Source: Crossiella sp. SN42
GTDB lineage: Bacteria > Actinomycetota > Actinomycetes > Mycobacteriales > Pseudonocardiaceae
DNA length: 64,000 bases
Direction of reading: 5' to 3'
NCBI RefSeq assembly: GCF_023897065.1
Contig: NZ_JAMHIV010000004.1
Span: 1-64,000, forward strand
Below the pieces are notes generated by a model. It made no database searches. It was not told the DNA's origin and worked only from the letters and a program-made list of their open reading frames with translations. Shown here piece by piece: positions 58,162 to 64,000 of the stretch. Within the stretch, counting starts at the first letter, position 1. Each line of letters begins with the position of its first letter. Made by a program: the position numbers and the translations under genes.

Positions 58162-58797
58162 TTACCTGGCGGCGGTAACCGGAATCTTGGCCAGCAGCGG
58201 GTCCTGCCCGGCGTCCTGCTTGCAGGTCAGGTCGAAGGTGCCCAGCTCGGTGGGCGAGCCGTCGGCCTTGCGCGGGGTGAGCTTGGAGACGTGGTCGCCC
58301 ACGCTGACCCCGATGTGGCCGGGCGCCCGCACGCCGATCCCGGGCACCGGGCCGCGGGCCACGGTGACCAGGTCGCCGGTCTTGGGCACCGGGGTGCTCG
58401 GGATGCGCAGGCCGGGCAGGGTGACGTCGATCAGCGCGCCGTTGGCGTCCACCGCGAGCATCGCCTCGGCGTCACCCTCGATGGTCTCGGCCTCGAACAA
58501 CAGCAGGGCCTGGGCGGTCGCCTCGGGCACGGTGATGGTCGCGGAGAAGTTGGTGGTGCGCATGAGCTCGCCGACCTTGACCGTCTCCGGCATGGTGACG
58601 TCGATCTTGGTGGTCAGCTGGGACGGGCCGATCAGCGGGAACTCGCAGGTGTAGGTGAGGGTCTTGGTGATCGGCCCGCTGGCGGCGGCCGGCGCGCTCG
58701 CCCCGGCGTCGGCGACCGCGCCGGTCAGCACCAGTGCGGCGGCGCCGAGGACGGCGGCGGCTCGTCGGGACAACCGTGCGGAGAATGCGGCTCTCAT
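58162..58797 (-). CDS. Secreted DUF6801-type protein
   Basis: 211 residues. A long signal peptide (about 1-38, ends ADAGASA) precedes a DUF6801-like domain: LTYTCEFPLIGPSQLTTKIDVTMPETVKVGE near the mature start, VPKTGDLVTVARGPVPGIGVRAPG, and a closing LGTFDLTCKQD with the second Cys. ATG 58797 is preferred over an upstream ATG at 58818 because AAGGAG lies 9 nt before it. Such proteins occur in actinomycetes on their own or in pairs, and function is unknown. The mce operon lies upstream in the same direction, 208 bp away. Confidence 0.8.
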   Translation of the reverse strand: MRAAFSARLSRRAAAVLGAAALVLTGAVADAGASAPAAASGPITKTLTYTCEFPLIGPSQLTTKIDVTMPETVKVGELMRTTNFSATITVPEATAQALLLFEAETIEGDAEAMLAVDANGALIDVTLPGLRIPSTPVPKTGDLVTVARGPVPGIGVRAPGHIGVSVGDHVSKLTPRKADGSPTELGTFDLTCKQDAGQDPLLAKIPVTAAR

Positions 58798-58878
58798 GTC
58801 GGACGTCTCCTTTGACATCGAATCTCAGAGAGGGAACGGCTGATCCGCGGATGCCGCACAACTTGCGACGAATCGGAG

Positions 58879-58894
58879 CCTACTCGCAAGTAGG
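58879..58894. promoter_or_regulatory. Inverted repeat CCTACTCGCAAGTAGG upstream of the DUF6801 gene
   Basis: A perfect 6-4-6 inverted repeat about 85 bp before the DUF6801 start. A second, overlapping arm pair ACTTGCG (58861-58867) and CGCAAGT (58885-58891) shares its right half. The symmetry suggests a TetR-like operator. The regulator is unknown. Confidence 0.45.
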
Positions 58895-59005
58895 TAACGT
58901 CACAAGAAATTCACTGCCCCTTCTGTGAACCGATCGCAGAAACGTACTCCGGTGATAATTCAAGCCGACGTGCGACGGTGTTGTTTTGTCATCTGAATGC
59001 AGTCC

Positions 59006-59764
59006 TCAGCGCGGTTGTAGTTCGGTGATCAACCATTTTTCGCCGGTGCGGCGGGCGGTGACGCCGAGCTGGGCGGCCGAGGCGGAGGTCTGGTTGTTGT
59101 CGCCGCGGGTGGCGGTCTGGTCCAGGAAGACCAGCAGCACCGCCCGGTCGGCCGACAACTCCCGGACCCCGGTGGTGACGGCCTTGGTGGAGAGCACCAG
59201 TTTCTGCTGCGGGGCCTGCTCGCGCACCTGGGCGAACAGCGCGTCGTACTGCGCCCGCGCGGCGTCCACCAGCACCTCGGCCGCGGCCGCCTCGGTGCTC
59301 GCGGTGTCGTCGTGCCGGTAGGAGAACACCCGGCGCAGCGCCTCGGCCACCTGCCCGGCGACCTCGGCCGTGGCCGGCCCGTTGACCAGGGCCTGGTTGC
59401 GCGCGGCCGGGCTGCCGCTGGTCCGCCAGCCCTGCACCAGGAAGAACCCGGCCAGCAGCGCGAGGGCGACGGTGAGCGCGACCAGCCAGCGCCCCGCCCG
59501 GGGTGGCCGGGACCGGACCCGTTCCGCGACAACAGGTTCGGCCCCGGCCTCGTCCGCCGCGGTGACTTCCTCGGCCACTGCGGCAGCACCGGTCCCCCGA
59601 GCAGCGTCGGCCACGGGTGCGGCACCGGCCGCCGGGGCGGTCTCCGCCGCTTCCGGCCCGCCGGCGTCCCCTTCCTGGCCGGGCCGCGCGGGGTGCGTGC
59701 TGCGGGTGCCGGCCACCGCGGGCCTGCGGCGGTGCGGGGCGGTGGCGCGTCGGGTGGGAGCCAT
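59006..59764 (-). CDS. Mce-associated membrane protein (distal)
   Basis: 252 residues. A long disordered cytoplasmic N-terminus (1-88, Ala/Pro/Arg/Glu-rich) and one transmembrane helix (about 92-110, WLVALTVALALLAGFFLV) precede an extracytoplasmic NTF2-like/VirB8-like domain (VAGQVAEALRRVFSYRHDDTAS, VLSTKAVTTGVRELSADRAVLLVFLDQTATRGDNN, GEKWLITELQPR). This is the layout of Mas proteins encoded after mceF. It starts 11 bp after the first Mas gene. It is thought to stabilise or assist the Mce lipid importer. Confidence 0.85.
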   Translation of the reverse strand: MAPTRRATAPHRRRPAVAGTRSTHPARPGQEGDAGGPEAAETAPAAGAAPVADAARGTGAAAVAEEVTAADEAGAEPVVAERVRSRPPRAGRWLVALTVALALLAGFFLVQGWRTSGSPAARNQALVNGPATAEVAGQVAEALRRVFSYRHDDTASTEAAAAEVLVDAARAQYDALFAQVREQAPQQKLVLSTKAVTTGVRELSADRAVLLVFLDQTATRGDNNQTSASAAQLGVTARRTGEKWLITELQPR

Positions 59765-59775
59765 CAGAGGTCCTT

Positions 59776-60309
59776 TCAGGAGGCCGCGACCGGGACCGGA
59801 CCGAGCCCGCTGAGCTTCCAGCCGGTCTCGGTGCGGGTCAGCTCGGCCTGGAACCGGTTGCGCTTGGTGGTGGCCGCGGCCCCGTCCGGGGCGACCTCGA
59901 TCTCCACCGCGGCGATCAGCTTCGCCTTGCCCGCGCGGTCGTCCAGCTCGGTGACGGCGGCGTCGGTGACCCGCCCGGTGGTGACCGTCTTGGTCTCCTC
60001 GATCTGCTTCTTGCTGCTGGCCCCGGTGTTGCGCAGCTCCTCGTGCAGCGCGCCGGTGGAGGTCTCCAGCCAGCGGCGCATGCCCTCATCCACCCGCCGG
60101 TAGTCCAGGCTGTTGAACTCCGCCACCGCCCGCTCCCCGGCGCTGCGCACCTGCTCGCGCAGCTCGGCGAACTTGACGCCGTCGTCCTCGGCGGCGGCGT
60201 ACCACCACCAGCCCGACCCGGCGGCCAGCAGCGCGGCGGCCACCGCGAGGATCACGGGCAGCCGCAACGGGTTCCGGCGTGCGGTGGCCGGTTCGGTGGT
60301 CTCGCTCAT
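59776..60309 (-). CDS. Mce-associated membrane protein (proximal)
   Basis: 177 residues. A short cytoplasmic tail and one transmembrane helix (about 16-37, LPVILAVAAALLAAGSGWWWY) precede a Mas-type domain (FNSLDYRRVDEGMRRWLETSTGALHEEL, DAAVTELDDRAGKAKLIAAVEIEV, GWKLSGLGPVPV). ATG 60309 overlaps the mceF stop (ATGA), so it is translated with the mce genes. Confidence 0.87.
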   Translation of the reverse strand: MSETTEPATARRNPLRLPVILAVAAALLAAGSGWWWYAAAEDDGVKFAELREQVRSAGERAVAEFNSLDYRRVDEGMRRWLETSTGALHEELRNTGASSKKQIEETKTVTTGRVTDAAVTELDDRAGKAKLIAAVEIEVAPDGAAATTKRNRFQAELTRTETGWKLSGLGPVPVAAS

Positions 60310-61520
60310 CGGTTTCCTCCCGGCAGACCGAGCAAGCCGCCAAGGGTGGCGGTGTCCGGACTCAGGCTTTCCAGCTGTGCGGGTTGCCAGTTCGAGGTGG
60401 CGGCGGTGGCCTTGCCGCCCTTGGGCGCGTTCTGCGATCCCCTTACGCCCGTGGGGTGTCCGCGCGGCAGGGTGCAGGCGGCCTGGGTGTTCAGCGGCTT
60501 GCCCGGGGTGGTGGTCAGGCCGTTGCGGTACTCGGTGCCCTCATAGCCCTGGGTGCAGGGCAGCGGGTTGAAGTAGGTGACGGTCATGCCGAAGTGCGCG
60601 CCATCGGCCCGCGCCACCGTGCTGCCCGCGGCGACCGCGGCCGGCGCGGTGAACAGCAGCTGCTCCAGCCCGGCGTTGCGGGTGACCATGACGTTGGCCG
60701 TGGTCAGCAGGTTCGCGATGACCACGCCCAGGTTCGGCCCGGTCTCCCGCAGCACGGCGGAGACCTGGTCGGAGACCGGCGGCACCGCGGCCACCACCTT
60801 GCGGAAGTCGCCGTCGGAGGAGCGGAACTGCTGGGCCAGCAGCTTGGCGTTGCGGGTGAGGTCCTTGAGCGCCTGGGACTGCTCGGCCTGGGTGTCCAGC
60901 ACGGTGCGGCCGTCGGTGAACAGCTGCTTGGTCTGCGGCAGGTGCTCGATCGCGGCCTCGGTGAAGGAGCCCGCGGAGTCCAGGATCTGCTGGAGGTTGC
61001 GGCCGGAGTCGGTGAACGCGGTGCCCAGCTCGTCCACCACGGTGCGCAGCGACTTGGTGGGCACCGAGGACACCAGGCCGTCCACGGCGGCCAGCACGTG
61101 CTCCACCGGCTTGGGGATCCTGGTGTCGCTCTGGCCGATCACCGAGCCCTGGGCCAGGTACGGCCCGCCGTCGCGGCGCGGGCGCAGGTCCACGAACTGC
61201 TCGCCGACCGCGGACCGGTTGCTCACCACGGCTTGCGCGTCGGCGGGCACCTGGGGGCCGTCGTCGTCCAGGATCAGGTCCACCTCCACGCCGCGGGCGG
61301 TCAGCCGCAGCGGGCCGACCCGACCGATCGGCACGCCGCGGTAGGTGACCTCGGCGTTGGTGAAGATGCCGCCGGAGTCGGCCAGCTGCACCCGCACGGT
61401 GTAGCCGGCGTAGCCGAACCAGCGGTCCAGTCCGGCGTAGCGGGCGCCCACGTAGGACACCCCGACCAGGGCGACCAGCACGAAGATGCCGATCTGCCAG
61501 CGAATCCGCGCGGAGAGCAT
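60306..61520 (-). CDS. mceF: MCE-family protein MceF
   Basis: 404 residues. An N-terminal membrane helix (about 9-27) and an MlaD/MCE domain (YTVRVQLADSGGIFTNAEVTYRGVPIGRVGPLRL to RSAVGEQFVDLRP, about 38-118) are followed by a long helical region and a Pro/Gly-rich C-terminus. It is the sixth and last Mce subunit, part of the periplasm-spanning hexamer of the Mce lipid/sterol importer. It shares one base with mceE (TGATG). Confidence 0.9.
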   Translation of the reverse strand: MLSARIRWQIGIFVLVALVGVSYVGARYAGLDRWFGYAGYTVRVQLADSGGIFTNAEVTYRGVPIGRVGPLRLTARGVEVDLILDDDGPQVPADAQAVVSNRSAVGEQFVDLRPRRDGGPYLAQGSVIGQSDTRIPKPVEHVLAAVDGLVSSVPTKSLRTVVDELGTAFTDSGRNLQQILDSAGSFTEAAIEHLPQTKQLFTDGRTVLDTQAEQSQALKDLTRNAKLLAQQFRSSDGDFRKVVAAVPPVSDQVSAVLRETGPNLGVVIANLLTTANVMVTRNAGLEQLLFTAPAAVAAGSTVARADGAHFGMTVTYFNPLPCTQGYEGTEYRNGLTTTPGKPLNTQAACTLPRGHPTGVRGSQNAPKGGKATAATSNWQPAQLESLSPDTATLGGLLGLPGGNR

Positions 61521-62623
61521 CAGCGCACCCCCGTGGAGACCGCGGGCACGCCGTCCACCGGCGGCAGCGGCAGCACCGGCTTGGCCGCGTTGTCCGGTTT
61601 CGGCTGGGTCCGCTGTTGTGGTTGCTGTGCCTCAGGTCCTGGGTTCTTGACGTGCAGGGTGAGGTAGGTGTTGAGGTAGTCGCCCTTGATCGCGTTGAGC
61701 GCGGCGTCCGGGAACGGGTAGGTGAACAGGATCTCCAGTGACTGCGGCAGGTTCTGCCCCGCCTCCACCAGTCGTTGCAGGATCGGTTGCAGCGCCTTGA
61801 GATCGGCCACGAAGTCGTCCTTGCTGCGCCGCACGGTGTCCACCGCGACCTTGCCCATCTTGTCCAGCGCGGCCAGCATCGCCACCATCGACTCCCGCTG
61901 CTCGTGGAAGACCTGGAGGCCGGGGCCGAGGTCGGTGATGGCCTTGTCGATCTGCCCGGTCCGCCCGGCCAGCACGGTGTTGAGCCGGTTCATCCCGTCC
62001 AGGGCCTTGGTCAGGCTCTCCTTGTTCTGGTCCAGCTGGGTGACGAACTTGTCCATTGTGGACAGCAGCGCCTTGAGCTGGGTCTCGTTGCCGTCGAAGG
62101 CCGAGGCCAGCTCGCGGCTGATGTCCCGCAGCTGCTGCACCCCGCCGCCGTTGAGCAGCAACGACAACGCGCCGAAGACCTCTTCCACCTCGGGGTTGCG
62201 GTTGGTCCGACTGACCGGGATCACCGCCCCGTCGGCCAGCATCGCGGTGTCCGCGCCCTGCTCGGCGGGCCGGGCCAGCTCCACGTACTTCTCGCCCAGC
62301 AGGCTGGACTGCCGCAGCCTGGCCAGTGCCGCGGCGGGCAGCTTCACCTCTCCGTTGACCGCGACCGTGACGTCCACGGTGCGCCCGTCCTCGGCCAGCT
62401 CGATCCGCTCCACCTTGCCCACCGCGACGTCGTTGACCTTCACCGCGGCCTGCGGCACCAGGTCCAGCACGTCCCGGAACTGCGCGGTGACCCGGTAGGG
62501 CCGCTCGCCGAGGTCCGCGCCGCCGGGCAGCGGCAGGTTGTACAGCCCGTCGAACCCGCCGACGCCGCACCCGGTGGCCAGCAGCGCCACCGCGCCCAGG
62601 GCCAGGATCTGTTTGCGCATCAC
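61520..62623 (-). CDS. mceE: MCE-family lipoprotein MceE (LprK-like)
   Basis: 367 residues. A lipoprotein signal peptide has the lipobox LLATGC (Cys19). The MCE domain (YRVTAQFRDVLDLVPQAAVKVNDVAVGKVERIEL to SLLGEKYVELARP) and a coiled helical region follow. The C-terminus ends in a Pro/Gln-rich tail (QQPQQRTQPKPD). The lipobox identifies it as the E subunit. Start GTG 62623 overlaps the mceD stop (GTGA). Two GTCCA-type 13-mers lie in or next to this gene. Confidence 0.92.
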   Translation of the reverse strand: MMRKQILALGAVALLATGCGVGGFDGLYNLPLPGGADLGERPYRVTAQFRDVLDLVPQAAVKVNDVAVGKVERIELAEDGRTVDVTVAVNGEVKLPAAALARLRQSSLLGEKYVELARPAEQGADTAMLADGAVIPVSRTNRNPEVEEVFGALSLLLNGGGVQQLRDISRELASAFDGNETQLKALLSTMDKFVTQLDQNKESLTKALDGMNRLNTVLAGRTGQIDKAITDLGPGLQVFHEQRESMVAMLAALDKMGKVAVDTVRRSKDDFVADLKALQPILQRLVEAGQNLPQSLEILFTYPFPDAALNAIKGDYLNTYLTLHVKNPGPEAQQPQQRTQPKPDNAAKPVLPLPPVDGVPAVSTGVR

Positions 62624-63708
62624 CGTTCTCCTGCCGGGAGGGTGTGCAGGTCGCCGACCACCGGCAGCGGCAGCACGGGCAACTTCTTGGCATCCGCGCC
62701 CGCACTGACCGGGACCAGCCTGGTCTTGGCCTTCGGCGAGAGCTCCAGCAGGTTGACCCGCCCGTCGATGACCCGCTGCTCCGGGTTGTAGGCGTTGAGC
62801 AGGTTGGTCATCGCCAGCGGGGCCACGTCCAGGGCCTCGGCCAGTGCGGAGCGCTGGTCGGCCAGCACCTTGGTGATCCCGGTGAGCTTGTCCACTGTGG
62901 ACTTGACGCGACCGCGGTGCTCGCCGATGAACTCGCCGACCTGGCCGAGCGCGGCGGGCAGCTCGGCCAGCGCGGCGCGCAGCGCGTCCCGGTCGGCGGC
63001 CAGGAAGCGGGTGACCTCGGCCAGCTGTTGTTCGGCCGCGACCACCTGGTTGTCGTTGCGGGCCAGCATGCCGGTGAACTTGGCCAGGTTGTCCACGGTG
63101 CCGAACATGTCCTGCTGCGAGCCGTCCAGGGTCTTGGCGGCCTGGCCGAGGTCGCGGAACAGCTTGTTCAGCGCGGCCCCGTTGCCTTCCAGGTTGGCCG
63201 CGCCGGTCTCCAGCAGGCTGGAGAGCGCGCCCTCCTTGTTGGCCCCGTTGGGTCCCAGCGCGGTGGCCAGCTTCTCCATGCTCTCGTAGAGCTGGTCCAG
63301 CTCCACCGGGCTGGCGGTGCGCTCGACCGGGATCACCGCGCCGTCGGCCAGGACCGGCCCGCCGCGGTAGACCGGGGCCAGCTGGAGGTAGCGGTCGGAG
63401 ACCAGGCTGGGCGCGATCGAGACCACCTTGGCCTCGGCCGGCGCTTTCACCCCACTGTCCAAAGTGAACTCGACGCGGACCCGTTGTCCTTGCGGCTCAA
63501 CGGAGTCGATGGTGCCGACCCGCACGCCGAGCATCCGCACGTCGGATCCGGCGTACACGCCGACCGCGGCGGCGAACCAGGCGGTGGCCCGCACCCGCTC
63601 GGCGCCGCCGCGCCACCACCACACCCCGGCCACCCCGGCGACCAGGGCGAGCACCGCCACCCCGATCAGCACCCGGGTTCCCTTGCCACGACTGCGGAAC
63701 CAGCTCAT
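62620..63708 (-). CDS. mceD: MCE-family protein MceD
   Basis: 362 residues. An N-terminal helix (about 12-30, RVLIGVAVLALVAGVAGVWWW) and an MCE domain (TAWFAAAVGVYAGSDVRMLGVRVGTIDSVEPQG to SLVSDRYLQLAPV) are followed by a helical domain (LDQLYESMEKLATAL, VDKLTGITKVLADQRSALAEALD). ATG 63708 overlaps the mceC stop (ATGA). A longer ORF start at 63789 lies inside mceC and is rejected. Confidence 0.92.
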   Translation of the reverse strand: MSWFRSRGKGTRVLIGVAVLALVAGVAGVWWWRGGAERVRATAWFAAAVGVYAGSDVRMLGVRVGTIDSVEPQGQRVRVEFTLDSGVKAPAEAKVVSIAPSLVSDRYLQLAPVYRGGPVLADGAVIPVERTASPVELDQLYESMEKLATALGPNGANKEGALSSLLETGAANLEGNGAALNKLFRDLGQAAKTLDGSQQDMFGTVDNLAKFTGMLARNDNQVVAAEQQLAEVTRFLAADRDALRAALAELPAALGQVGEFIGEHRGRVKSTVDKLTGITKVLADQRSALAEALDVAPLAMTNLLNAYNPEQRVIDGRVNLLELSPKAKTRLVPVSAGADAKKLPVLPLPVVGDLHTLPAGER

Positions 63709-64000
63709 TTGCCGCCTCCCTTGGGTGGCACGCAGCCCTCTTCGCCGGAGACCGGCGCGAGCAGGCCGCACATGTAGCTGTCCACCCACCGGCCGTTGCC
63801 CGCCGCGTTGTTGATCAGCCGGTAGTACGGACCGGACAGCGAGAGCGCCTTGTTCAGGTTGTCCTGGTTGCGCTGCAACACCTCGGCCACCTTGTCCAGC
63901 CGGTCCAGCGCGGGCCCGAACTGGGCCTTGTTGTCCTGCACCAGCCCGGTCAGCTCCCTGGACAGGTCGCGGATGCCGGTGAGCAGCTTGCTGATCGCCT
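63705..64000 (-). CDS. mceC: MCE-family protein MceC, C-terminal part (5' end outside window)
   Basis: About 97 codons of the 3' end, open to the right edge. The helical region (ISKLLTGIRDLSRELTGL, LDRLDKVAEVLQRNQDNLNKAL) and the motif GPYYRLINNAAGNGRWVDSYMCGLL with a second Cys near the end (EEGCVPP) are typical of MceC C-termini, where the two cysteines may pair. The order C-D-E-F-Mas-Mas is the standard actinobacterial mce layout; yrbEAB and mceA/B should lie beyond the window. Confidence 0.88.
   Translation of the reverse strand, partial: AISKLLTGIRDLSRELTGLVQDNKAQFGPALDRLDKVAEVLQRNQDNLNKALSLSGPYYRLINNAAGNGRWVDSYMCGLLAPVSGEEGCVPPKGGGK

Noticed and set aside
63709-63789. Earlier start for mceD at 63789
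   Set aside because: It lies inside mceC. ATG 63708 gives the ATGA overlap seen throughout this operon and begins at the expected membrane helix.

Overview
The window is about 64 kb of very GC-rich DNA (third codon positions nearly all G or C, many GTG starts, stop/start overlaps of the ATGA or GTGA kind). Gene content points to a filamentous actinomycete, most likely of the Pseudonocardiaceae: an mce operon with Mce-associated proteins, a DUF6801 secreted protein, BTAD/SARP-type and Lrp-type regulators, an NIS siderophore locus and a terpene synthase. I see no rRNA, tRNA, CRISPR array, insertion sequence or prophage. The lineage is an inference from gene content, not a marker-gene assignment.

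Layout. 1-6.8 kb: a secreted subtilase (its C-terminus is cut by the window edge), a secreted alpha/beta hydrolase, an NCS1 permease with an unusual zinc-ribbon-like tail, a YidC/Oxa1 insertase with a DUF6412-like partner, a NIPSNAP protein and a 55-residue Cys-rich ORF. 6.8-11.1 kb: an Lrp regulator divergent from a branched-chain keto-acid dehydrogenase operon (E1alpha, E1beta, E2). 11.2-17.6 kb and 21.0-26.8 kb: the two halves of a citrate/hydroxamate (NIS) siderophore locus. It has every enzyme class of the rhizobactin 1021/schizokinen route (diaminobutyrate aminotransferase, diaminobutyrate decarboxylase, N-hydroxylase, N-acetyltransferase, two IucA/IucC synthetases), plus a glutamine-synthetase-family ligase and a fold-III PLP decarboxylase. 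Between the halves lie an ArsR / mini-P450 / PEP-mutase-like unit, a lipoprotein and a GNAT enzyme.

26.9-31.9 kb: a 1052-residue alpha-solenoid protein, a 740-bp G-rich gene-free stretch with a 17-bp tandem repeat, a TetR regulator and a small membrane protein. 31.9-37.3 kb: a five-gene valine degradation operon (mmsA, acyl-CoA dehydrogenase, 3-hydroxyisobutyryl-CoA hydrolase, mmsB, enoyl-CoA hydratase). With the bkd operon it gives the path from the valine keto acid to propionyl-CoA. 37.4-41.7 kb: a three-gene operon of unknown role (an unknown protein, a protein with a degenerate PLD-like N-terminus, an APH-type kinase). 41.8-46.8 kb: an MFS / P450 / ferredoxin / glycosyltransferase cassette with a divergent ArsR-type regulator.

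46.7-50 kb: a secreted protein, then an ispG copy translationally coupled to a class I terpene synthase. 50.4-57.5 kb: a large secreted subtilase, a heme catalase and a manganese catalase in tandem, and a minimal SARP-type regulator facing them across SARP-like direct repeats. 57.5-64 kb: two secreted proteins and the distal part of an mce operon (mceC partial, D, E, F and two Mce-associated proteins).

Two signals cut across genes. A 13-bp near-palindrome, GTCCACWGTGGAC, recurs at least 12 times inside coding sequence in one fixed frame and uses otherwise rare codons. Several genes appear to be leaderless, with a TANNNT box 7-8 nt before the start codon. One of these is a 37-codon leader ORF whose stop overlaps the start of the siderophore aminotransferase.
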